Source of the DNA: JANQPX01 sp039028235
Lineage (GTDB): Bacteria > Pseudomonadota > Alphaproteobacteria > Geminicoccales > Geminicoccaceae
Direction: 5' to 3'
DNA length: 12,466 bases
Assembly (NCBI GenBank): GCA_039028235.1
Contig: JBCCIN010000122.1
Location: 1 to 12,466 of the forward strand
The translations under genes and the position numbers were made by a program. This document shows, piece by piece, positions 6,933 to 12,466 of the stretch. The notes below the pieces were generated by a model. It made no database searches. It was not told the DNA's origin and saw only the letters and a list, made by a program, of their open reading frames with translations. The first letter of the stretch is position 1. Every line of letters starts with the position of its first letter.

Positions 6933-7658
6933 TTACTTGAGAGTGATCGTCCAGCCCTCGCCTTCGGCGCAGCAGGCGACAGCGAAGCCGTCAGGTCCGG
7001 CGACGTCCTGAACGCGCCAGATCGGATCGCCGTGCGATGCTTCCCTGTCGATGATCTCTATGGGTTCCTCGGGCACGCTTCGGCGATCCCCGGCGATGAC
7101 GTCGAACGACATCAGATCACGCGACAAACCTACGCCCAATGCTTTCACGAAGGCTTCCTTGCGCGTCCAGATGCGAAAGAACAAGGCTCGCCGCTCATCG
7201 GCGGGCATCGTCATCAATGCCGCACGTTCGTCGGACGAGAAAACACCCTTTGCCACCGCATCGATCTCGACCTCGGAAGTGATCGCCTCGATGTCGACAC
7301 CGACCTGACGGCGCCATGCGACCGCAACAAGGGAACGATCGGCGGAGCTGGAGAGGCTTAGGCGAAGATCAGGCGCCAAATCGCCTTCGGTAAGTGTTGG
7401 CTGCACATGCAGCGATGCGTCCAGCGGCACATGATGGGGCGCGCAGTCGAGATAGGCAGCCAGCACCTCGCGCAAATGCAGATGCCGCCTGATGTAACGG
7501 CACCGGTCTTCCTCGCGTCGGAAGCGGACTGCCCGCTCCCGCTCATCGTCACCGAGAGACGAGGCGTCTGCCTCGGACAATGGGGCACCGAGATCGAACC
7601 GCCGAAGCCAGAGATGCACATCTCGCCCGTTTCGCAATTCTGCGAGAAGGTCCGACAT
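6933..7658 (-). CDS. Sfp-type 4'-phosphopantetheinyl transferase
   Basis: This 241-residue enzyme moves the 4'-phosphopantetheine arm of coenzyme A onto a serine of an acyl or peptidyl carrier protein in the cytoplasm. The two core motifs are clear: VGVDIEAI (119-126) with metal-binding Asp122 and Glu124, and the WTRKEAFVKALGVGL segment (164-178) with Glu168 and Lys172. The N-terminal motif that is usually N-x-S-H-S reads RLSLSSS near residues 99-105, so the CoA-contacting histidine seems replaced by serine. The start is set at ATG 7658 (MSDLLAELRNGRDVHLW), as the sequence upstream to TTG 7706 is an arginine-rich stretch unlike the family. The gene ends tail to tail with proW, 52 bp apart, and diverges from the ArsR operon. 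No carrier protein, NRPS or PKS gene is in the window, so its target is unknown. Confidence 0.85.
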   Translation of the reverse strand: MSDLLAELRNGRDVHLWLRRFDLGAPLSEADASSLGDDERERAVRFRREEDRCRYIRRHLHLREVLAAYLDCAPHHVPLDASLHVQPTLTEGDLAPDLRLSLSSSADRSLVAVAWRRQVGVDIEAITSEVEIDAVAKGVFSSDERAALMTMPADERRALFFRIWTRKEAFVKALGVGLSRDLMSFDVIAGDRRSVPEEPIEIIDREASHGDPIWRVQDVAGPDGFAVACCAEGEGWTITLK

Positions 7659-7907
7659 CCTCACGCCGTGTCGCCGGCAAGTGAGACGACGACGTGATCG
7701 AGGCAACGATCAGCAGGAATCCTGTAGAAAACCATGGGACGCATCCAGGCCGTTTTCTTGTCACTAGGCAGTATAGCGCTCGGCGCAACTTGGACTCATT
7801 CTAATCTTATCTGCCTATTATTTCATCTTGAATTTTCTTGGATGTTCCGATCTTATTCGGGGGATTGATGACGATGCGCCGGTTTCGGGGAGGCGACCGC
7901 TGAGATC
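7659..7907. promoter_or_regulatory. Divergent promoter region of PPTase and arsR-type genes, with AT-rich core
   Basis: This 249-bp gap holds an AT-rich island at about 7785-7860, unlike the surrounding GC-rich DNA. It contains two copies of ATCTTAT (within taATCTTATctg near 7804 and gATCTTATtc near 7850), and a possible rightward promoter TTGAAT (7829-7834), 16 bp, TCTTAT (7851-7856). ArsR-family repressors of the SqrR/BigR group bind AT-rich sites over their own promoters, so autoregulation here is likely but inferred. No clear long palindrome was found. Confidence 0.4.
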
Positions 7908-8255
7908 ATGGAACATCTTGAAGAGCAGGTGCTGAAAGCGACCGACTTTCTAAAGGCACTCGCCAATCCCCATCGTCTGATGATTCTCTGCCTGCTGCGC
8001 GATGGCGAGTTCGCGGTTAGCGAGCTCGAAAAGAAGCTCGATCTGCGTCAGCCGACACTCTCCCAGCAACTTGCCCGCTTGCGCGAGGACAATCTGGTGG
8101 CAACCCGACGCGACGGCAAGCAGATCTACTACAGCCTGGCGAGCGACGAGGTGCGCCGCACCATCGAGCTGCTGGACGACATGTTCTGCTCGGGTACGCT
8201 TGCCCAAGGCGAGCTTGACAATCATCCATTGGAAAGGCTGAAGGAGACCGGCTGA
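7908..8255 (+). CDS. ArsR-family repressor, SqrR/BigR-like two-cysteine type
   Basis: This 115-residue winged-helix regulator has the ArsR fold: ALANPHRLMILCLL helix, the recognition helix RQPTLSQQLARLRE (47-60), and the wing VATRRDGKQIYYSL (64-77). It has only two cysteines, Cys28 in the second helix and Cys94 in the last helix. Their spacing of 66 residues equals that of Cys41/Cys107 in Rhodobacter SqrR and Cys42/Cys108 in Xylella BigR, which form a disulfide or tetrasulfide when oxidants or persulfides appear and then leave DNA. The metal-binding CVC motif of arsenic- or cadmium-sensing relatives is absent. The downstream methyltransferase starts 16 bp after the stop, so the two form an operon. 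The ribosome site before ATG 7908 is weak. Persulfide sensing is a prediction from the cysteine pattern; no sulfide oxidation gene is in the window. Confidence 0.88.
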   Translation: MEHLEEQVLKATDFLKALANPHRLMILCLLRDGEFAVSELEKKLDLRQPTLSQQLARLREDNLVATRRDGKQIYYSLASDEVRRTIELLDDMFCSGTLAQGELDNHPLERLKETG

Positions 8256-8271
8256 GCCGCGAGGAGTGCCA

Positions 8272-8901
8272 TTGACTGACAGTGACGATCTCGAGGAAGC
8301 CTATGGCATCAAGACGCCCGACGACGCCGCCCGTCTCTATGGCGATTGGGCGACAACCTACGACCAGAGCTTTGCCGAGGCCCGTGGCTATATAGCACCA
8401 CGCAAGGTCGCCGAACGGTTCAAGCAGATGGCGACGTCGTCCGAGCAGCCGGTTCTCGACATCGGCGCTGGCACAGGTTTGCTTGCCACCGAACTCCGAG
8501 GCTTAACCGTGGACGGCATCGACATCTCAGCCCCGATGCTCGAAGTCGCCGCATCGAAGGGGCTCTATCGCCAGCGTATCGTCGCCGATCTCACCCAGCC
8601 ACTCGCCATCGAGGACGACAGCTATGCCGGCTTCGTCTCTTCCGGCACCTTCACCCATGGTCATGTCGGCCCCGTCTGCCTGGGCGAGCTGCTGCGCGTC
8701 GCAAAGCCAAACGCCCTGTTTTGCCTCGGCACCAATGCCGAGGCGTTCGACGGCGCCGGTTTCGGCTCGGCCTTCGCCTTTCTAGTCGCGGCAGGCCGCA
8801 TCACGCCCGTCGCGTTCGAAGCCTTTCCGATCTATGAAGATGCCGGCCATGAGCATGCCCAGGATCAGGGCCTGATCGCGATCTTCCGCAAGACCGGCTG
8901 A
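8272..8901 (+). CDS. Class I SAM-dependent methyltransferase
   Basis: This 209-residue protein has a Rossmann methyltransferase fold. Motif I, the SAM-binding loop VLDIGAGTGLLA, lies at 61-72; an acidic strand end at GIDIS (82-86) would hold the ribose, and a post-II strand VSSGTFTH follows at 122-129. The N-terminal YGDWATTYDQSF and GYIAPRKVAERF resemble the METTL27 (Williams-Beuren region) type of small methyltransferases, whose substrates are not well known. The start is TTG 8272, because GAGGAG ends 5 nt upstream at ideal spacing; the GTG at 8266 would overlap that site. The ArsM arsenite methyltransferase cysteine set is absent, so arsenic methylation is unlikely despite the ArsR partner. 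The target could be a small molecule, quinone-like compound or thiol. Confidence 0.82.
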   Translation: MTDSDDLEEAYGIKTPDDAARLYGDWATTYDQSFAEARGYIAPRKVAERFKQMATSSEQPVLDIGAGTGLLATELRGLTVDGIDISAPMLEVAASKGLYRQRIVADLTQPLAIEDDSYAGFVSSGTFTHGHVGPVCLGELLRVAKPNALFCLGTNAEAFDGAGFGSAFAFLVAAGRITPVAFEAFPIYEDAGHEHAQDQGLIAIFRKTG

Positions 8902-8910
8902 GCAGCCACT

Positions 8911-8940
8911 CGGAGGTTGCCTCGGGACCACCATCCTCCG
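8911..8940 (+). terminator. Weak hairpin after the methyltransferase gene
   Basis: CGGAGG (8911-8916) pairs with CCTCCG (8935-8940) around an 18-base loop, starting ten bases after the stop codon. No T-run follows, so it is not a standard Rho-independent terminator. The rest of the gap to 9077 also holds GCGAGG and CCTCGC arms near 9037-9055 but no gene that I can support. Confidence 0.3.
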
Positions 8941-9077
8941 ACCGGGTCGCCGAGCGCGAACCTTCGCGATTGACAGGTCAGCCGACGTCATCGTTGATAC
9001 CAATGCCCTTCCACGATGACGAACGGTTGCGAGCGAAGCGAGGTGTTTGGCCTCGCCGCCGACGGGGATGTTCAGCC

Positions 9078-10478
9078 ATGGCCTCACCGGCCCTGCCAGG
9101 AGCAGCACGATCGCCGTGGCTCGACGAAGCCACGAAGCTGACACTGCTGAGCGGTCCGATCGTGCTGACCAATGTCGGCGGCATCGTTATTCAGACCACC
9201 GACGTGGTCATGATCGGCTGGCTCGGGCCGAGCGAGCTCGCTGCGAGCGCGCTTGCCGCCAGCGTGCGCTTCGTCGCCTTCCTCTTCCTGGTCGGCATGA
9301 TCACCGCGATCGCACCGATGATCGCGCAGGTCCGTGGCCAGAAGCCCTATGCCGTGCGCGACGTAAGGCGCACCGTGCGCCAGGGCTTCTGGGTCGGCCT
9401 CAGCGTCGGACTGCTGGTCTGTTTCCTGCTCTGGCGCATGGACATGATCCTCGCCTTCCTCCGCCAGTCGCAGGAATTGATCGACCTCGCCCTTCCCTAC
9501 GCGCGCGCGGCGATGTTCGGCTTTTTGCCGGCGATCGGCTTCGTGGTGCTGCGCAACTTCATCGCCGCCCTTGAGCGCCCGCGCTCCGCGATGATCATCA
9601 GCATCATCGGCATCGCCTTCAACGCTCTTGCCGACTACGCGCTGATCTTCGGCAAGTTCGGCCTGCCGCCGCTCGGCCTGGTGGGTGCCGGCATCGCCAC
9701 CTCGCTCACCGAATTTTTCCTGTTTTTTTCTCTGCTTGTCGTGATCCTGCTGAACCCACGATTCCGCCGCTACCACCTCTTCGGACGCTTCTGGAGGCCG
9801 GACTGGGAGCGATACACCGAGATCTGGCGCCTCGGCCTGCCGATCGGCGGCGCCCTGATCATGGAAATCGGCCTCTTTGCGGGCGCGGGTTTCCTGATGG
9901 GCTGGATCGGCACGACCGAACTCGCCGCCCACCAGATCGCCCTTCAGTGCGCTGCCGTCACTTTCATGGTGCCGCTCGGCTTCAGCCAGGCCGCCACCGT
10001 CCGCGTCGGCCTCGCCGCCGGCCGTCGGGACCCGGCAGGCGTCTACCGCGCCGGCATCACCGCGCTCGGCCTCGGCATCTTCTTCATGGCCATCATGTGC
10101 GCGATCATGCTGGCCTTCCCAGAGCCGATCATCTCGCTCTTTCTCGATGAAAGCATGGAAGCGAGCCGCAACGTCCTCACCCTTGGCGTCACCTTCCTCA
10201 CCTTCGCTGCCTTCTTCCAGGTGTTCGACGCCGGCCAAGTGATCGGCATGGGCATTCTCCGTGGGCTGAAGGACACGCGCATGCCGATGATCTATGCCGC
10301 CATCGCCTACTGGCTGGTGGGCCTCAGCTCCAGCTACGCCCTTGCCTTCTACGCCGGCCTCGGCGGCGAAGGCATTTGGACCGGCCTCCTCTTCGCCCTG
10401 ATCATGGCCGCCGCGCTCATGATCACCCGCTTCATTCGCCTGCAGCGTCGACTGGCCGGGGCTTGGACCAGGGCATGA
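9078..10478 (+). CDS. MATE family multidrug efflux protein (NorM type)
   Basis: This 466-residue protein has twelve predicted membrane helices and belongs to the multidrug and toxic compound extrusion family, exporting cationic drugs or metabolites against Na+ or H+. The two halves show the family pattern: QTTDVVMIGWLGPSELAASA (39-58) in the first helix pair, with Asp42 at the place of the coupling aspartate in NorM; RNFIAALERPRSAM (159-172); IGTTELAAHQIALQ (277-290); and VPLGFSQAATVRVGLAAG (298-315). The start is ATG 9078 after GACGGGG; the frame is open further upstream to 8970 but that stretch lacks family likeness. The gene lies 176 bp after the methyltransferase on the same strand, so it may be separately transcribed. 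What it exports cannot be told from sequence. Confidence 0.92.
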   Translation: MASPALPGAARSPWLDEATKLTLLSGPIVLTNVGGIVIQTTDVVMIGWLGPSELAASALAASVRFVAFLFLVGMITAIAPMIAQVRGQKPYAVRDVRRTVRQGFWVGLSVGLLVCFLLWRMDMILAFLRQSQELIDLALPYARAAMFGFLPAIGFVVLRNFIAALERPRSAMIISIIGIAFNALADYALIFGKFGLPPLGLVGAGIATSLTEFFLFFSLLVVILLNPRFRRYHLFGRFWRPDWERYTEIWRLGLPIGGALIMEIGLFAGAGFLMGWIGTTELAAHQIALQCAAVTFMVPLGFSQAATVRVGLAAGRRDPAGVYRAGITALGLGIFFMAIMCAIMLAFPEPIISLFLDESMEASRNVLTLGVTFLTFAAFFQVFDAGQVIGMGILRGLKDTRMPMIYAAIAYWLVGLSSSYALAFYAGLGGEGIWTGLLFALIMAAALMITRFIRLQRRLAGAWTRA

Positions 10479-10510
10479 GCGAGTAAGATAGATCAGAAGC
10501 GGCCTAATGA

Positions 10511-10535
10511 CTGACGCCGTTGTTGCGACGGTCAG
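10511..10535. terminator. Imperfect hairpin between converging MATE and permease genes
   Basis: CTGA-CG-CCGT (10511-10520) pairs with ACGG-TCAG (10528-10535) with a two-base bulge and a 7-base loop. It lies in the 82-bp gap where two genes meet tail to tail, a usual place for a shared terminator. No T-run follows on either strand, so the call is weak. Confidence 0.3.
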
Positions 10536-10560
10536 CAAGGTGCCAGATTCGGACATTCGA

Positions 10561-11655
10561 TCAGCCGGAGTGCGACAACGTCGCGACTAACTCAAAAGCC
10601 CATCCAGAGGCCATCGATCCAACAACCGCTAGTCCCAGATAGAGTAGGAATGGCTTCGGCTTGAGCACCGGAAAGATCGCCATGGCGCCCCAGACGCTCA
10701 CAACACCGCCGGAGACGAGAAAGGCCATCGCCGCGCCTGCTGACATGCCATGCTCCATGAGGCCGCGGGTCAGCGGCAAAGCCGCGTAGCCATCAAGATA
10801 GGCTGGTGCGCCGACAAAGACGGCAAGCGGTACGGCCCACCAGGCATCGCTCCCGACATAGATCGAAAGAGCCTCGGGATGCAGTGCTTCGTTCAGCCAA
10901 TACTCAGCGGCAAAGGCGGGGATGAGGCAGATCAGGATCAGTCGCGTCGTCGACTTGGCTTCGAGGAAAAACCGCGTTCGGCGCTCGGATGTCCTCCAGA
11001 TAGCGACGGCGAAGTTGTCCGAACCGTGGCAGAGTTGCTGGCCCATTTCGCCGACGATGCGGTTGCTCCGGAGCGGTCGATCGGTCCAAGAGTTCCCTGC
11101 CAGCGCTGCTGCTGCAAACCCACCAAATAACCCAAGCCCGAACGCCGCGACCGTTTTTCCTATCGCGAAGTCGAAACCCAGGGTCGCTGCAGTCGTGGCC
11201 AACATGGCCGGATCCGTAATCGGTGACGATAGCCAGAATGCCATCACCGGTGCCAAGGGTACGCCCGACGCGAGCAGACCAGCCATGAGAGGCAGCACCG
11301 TCACGCCGCAGACTGGTGTGATCGCGCCGATCAACGAGGCGATGACCACCGTGTGCCCTACGCGACCATCGAAGACCTCGGCGATCTGGTTACCGGCGCC
11401 GCTGGCGCTGACCCAAGCGGCGAGAATGATGCCGGGAATGACCAGTGGGGCGACATCGACCAGACCCCACAACACAAACTCGACCGTCGCTCCGACCCGA
11501 TCTGGAGCCACGACCAATGCCATCGATGTTCCGACGAGTATGACAATGGCCGCGACGCGCAGCCATGAGACCGGTTTGGACCGTTGGGCAATGTCGGACA
11601 CGTCATTCTCCATTTGCGTCAGGCTTCGCCCAGCAATTTGAGAGCTTGTGAGCAT
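10561..11655 (-). CDS. YraQ/ArsP-type permease (DUF318 family)
   Basis: This 364-residue inner-membrane protein has about eight to ten hydrophobic segments arranged as two similar halves. Each half has the family core: PVCGVTVLPLMAGLLASG followed by APVMAFWLSSP (114-145), and APAYLDGYAALPLTRGLM followed by AGAAMAFLVSGG (283-317). The family includes ArsP, which exports trivalent organoarsenicals, and YraQ-like proteins of unknown cargo; the paired cysteines of ArsP are reduced here to Cys116 in the first half, and the second half has Leu-Asp-Gly. A charged loop at about 188-238 joins the halves. The ATG at 11655 and ATG at 11613 are both possible starts and neither has a clear ribosome site. 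The gene diverges from a LysR gene only 54 bp away, so that regulator probably controls it. Confidence 0.78.
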   Translation of the reverse strand: MLTSSQIAGRSLTQMENDVSDIAQRSKPVSWLRVAAIVILVGTSMALVVAPDRVGATVEFVLWGLVDVAPLVIPGIILAAWVSASGAGNQIAEVFDGRVGHTVVIASLIGAITPVCGVTVLPLMAGLLASGVPLAPVMAFWLSSPITDPAMLATTAATLGFDFAIGKTVAAFGLGLFGGFAAAALAGNSWTDRPLRSNRIVGEMGQQLCHGSDNFAVAIWRTSERRTRFFLEAKSTTRLILICLIPAFAAEYWLNEALHPEALSIYVGSDAWWAVPLAVFVGAPAYLDGYAALPLTRGLMEHGMSAGAAMAFLVSGGVVSVWGAMAIFPVLKPKPFLLYLGLAVVGSMASGWAFELVATLSHSG

Positions 11656-11709
11656 CCGGTGAAACGCATAGTTTTAAGATCTGATATTCGAATTTACGAT
11701 GGGTACGCT
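11656..11709. promoter_or_regulatory. Compact LysR-permease divergent control region
   Basis: Only 54 bp separate the two start codons (96 bp if the permease starts at 11613). The stretch is AT-rich and contains the perfect palindrome ATTCGAAT (11686-11693), preceded by TTTTAAGAT. LysR regulators usually bind an inverted repeat of the T-N11-A type between themselves and a divergent target, and this is the only candidate. Promoter elements were not clear. Confidence 0.4.
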
Positions 11710-12466
11710 TTGAGCAATCTAGATAGCGATCTTCTCAGGACATTCTTGGCCGTTGCCGATGCCGGCTCCATGACGGGCGGAGCTGCGAGAATTTACCGAT
11801 CGCAATCGGCGGCAAGTGTCCAGATCAAGCAATTGGAGGACCTGCTGGGAGAACCGGTGTTCAATCGGCACGGGCGTGGTGTCGTATTAAGCCGCACGGG
11901 CGAGGTCCTTGAACCTGTTGCCCGCCAGGTTGTCGGCGCACTTGATTCCGCGATGGCCGAGATCACCGGCGGTGGACTCGAAGGAACGCTTCGCATCGGT
12001 ATACCCGACGATCACGGCAAGGAGGCCCTGTCAAAGATCATCGCTGACTTCGCGCGCGATCATCCCAAGGTCGACCTTAGGGTGCATTGTGCCTTGAGTG
12101 CCGGATTTCCTTCGGCGTTGCTCGCGGGTGAGCTTGATCTGGCTGTCCATGAGGTTGAAGACGTCAGGCGAGGGATGGAGCTCTTGCGCGAAGAGCCGAT
12201 GCACTGGGTCACGTCACGGGCTCACGACCTGCTTGACCGCGATCCCGTTCCGGTCGCCCTGTTCGACCGGGCATGTTGGTGGCGGGACGCGGCGCTGAAG
12301 GCGCTGAAGGCTAGCGGGCGTCCCCATCGGATCATCTATTCGAGCGAAAGCGTGACAGGCGTAGCTGCAGCCATCGAGGCGGGGATCGCCATCGGGGTGC
12401 TCAATGAGTCTGCACTTAAGCCCGGCCTGACAATTCTGTCCCCATCCGAAGGACTGGGCAAAATGC
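11710..12466 (+). CDS. LysR-family transcriptional regulator, C-terminus cut by window end
   Basis: The first 252 codons of a LysR-type regulator (usual length about 290-300) lie in the window. Residues 1-60 form the winged helix-turn-helix: DLLRTFLAVADAGSMTGGAA, then RSQSAASVQIKQLEDLLG, then PVFNRHGRGVVLSRTGE. A linker helix follows to about 88, and the effector-binding domain starts at GTLRIGIPDDHG (92-103) with LLAGELDLAVHEV further on. The start is TTG 11710 because the family begins a few residues before DLLRTF and no ATG or GTG lies in frame upstream; the nearby ATG at 11699 meets TGA at once. The ribosome site is weak. It stands back to back with the permease gene, the usual layout of a LysR regulator and its target. 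The effector is unknown. Confidence 0.9.
   Translation, partial: MSNLDSDLLRTFLAVADAGSMTGGAARIYRSQSAASVQIKQLEDLLGEPVFNRHGRGVVLSRTGEVLEPVARQVVGALDSAMAEITGGGLEGTLRIGIPDDHGKEALSKIIADFARDHPKVDLRVHCALSAGFPSALLAGELDLAVHEVEDVRRGMELLREEPMHWVTSRAHDLLDRDPVPVALFDRACWWRDAALKALKASGRPHRIIYSSESVTGVAAAIEAGIAIGVLNESALKPGLTILSPSEGLGKM

Noticed and set aside
7908..8901. Arsenic resistance operon (ArsR plus ArsM)
   Set aside because: The regulator lacks the arsenic-binding CVC motif and the methyltransferase lacks the ArsM cysteine set; the cysteine spacing fits SqrR/BigR better.
9084..10556. Open frame of 490 codons on the minus strand opposite the MATE gene
   Set aside because: The product is extremely rich in Ala, Glu, Asp, His and Arg, the typical mirror of a GC-rich membrane protein gene, and the MATE motifs on the other strand are convincing.

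Overview
The window is about 60% GC, with start codon use (ATG, GTG, TTG), gene content and protein sequences that look alphaproteobacterial, most likely Hyphomicrobiales (Rhizobiales). This placement is inferred from family resemblance, not from a marker gene. No rRNA, tRNA, CRISPR array, insertion sequence or phage gene was seen.

Region 1 (1-6880) is a divergent cluster built around quaternary amines. Leftward run a membrane diiron desaturase/hydroxylase-like gene (182-1327) and the first codons of a DegT/DnrJ/EryC1-type aminotransferase (1-98, cut by the window edge). Rightward run an MttB-family methyltransferase gene and a complete ProX-ProV-ProW betaine-type ABC importer (3245-6880). 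The two arms share a 233-bp control region holding two direct CCCAATA elements and two GACGTC palindromes. The most striking point is that the mttB-like gene is full length and in one frame, but carries a TAA at codon 225. It is either a pseudogene, a split gene, or a sequence error. The permease has an unusual N-terminal extension of about 200 residues with a DUF2628-like patch and a coiled coil, and a strong hairpin plus T-run sits between proX and proV. The likely joint job is import of a betaine-like compound and its modification or demethylation; the substrate is unknown.

Region 2 (6933-8901) holds a leftward Sfp-type phosphopantetheinyl transferase with no carrier-protein partner in the window. 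Divergent from it is a two-gene operon of an ArsR-family repressor with the two-cysteine pattern of SqrR/BigR persulfide sensors and a class I SAM methyltransferase.

Region 3 (9078-12466) holds a NorM-type MATE efflux pump, a convergent YraQ/ArsP-type permease, and a divergent LysR regulator that runs off the right end. The LysR-permease pair has the classic layout of a regulator and its target. Apart from the disrupted mttB the window is densely coding and no gap exceeds 300 bases.
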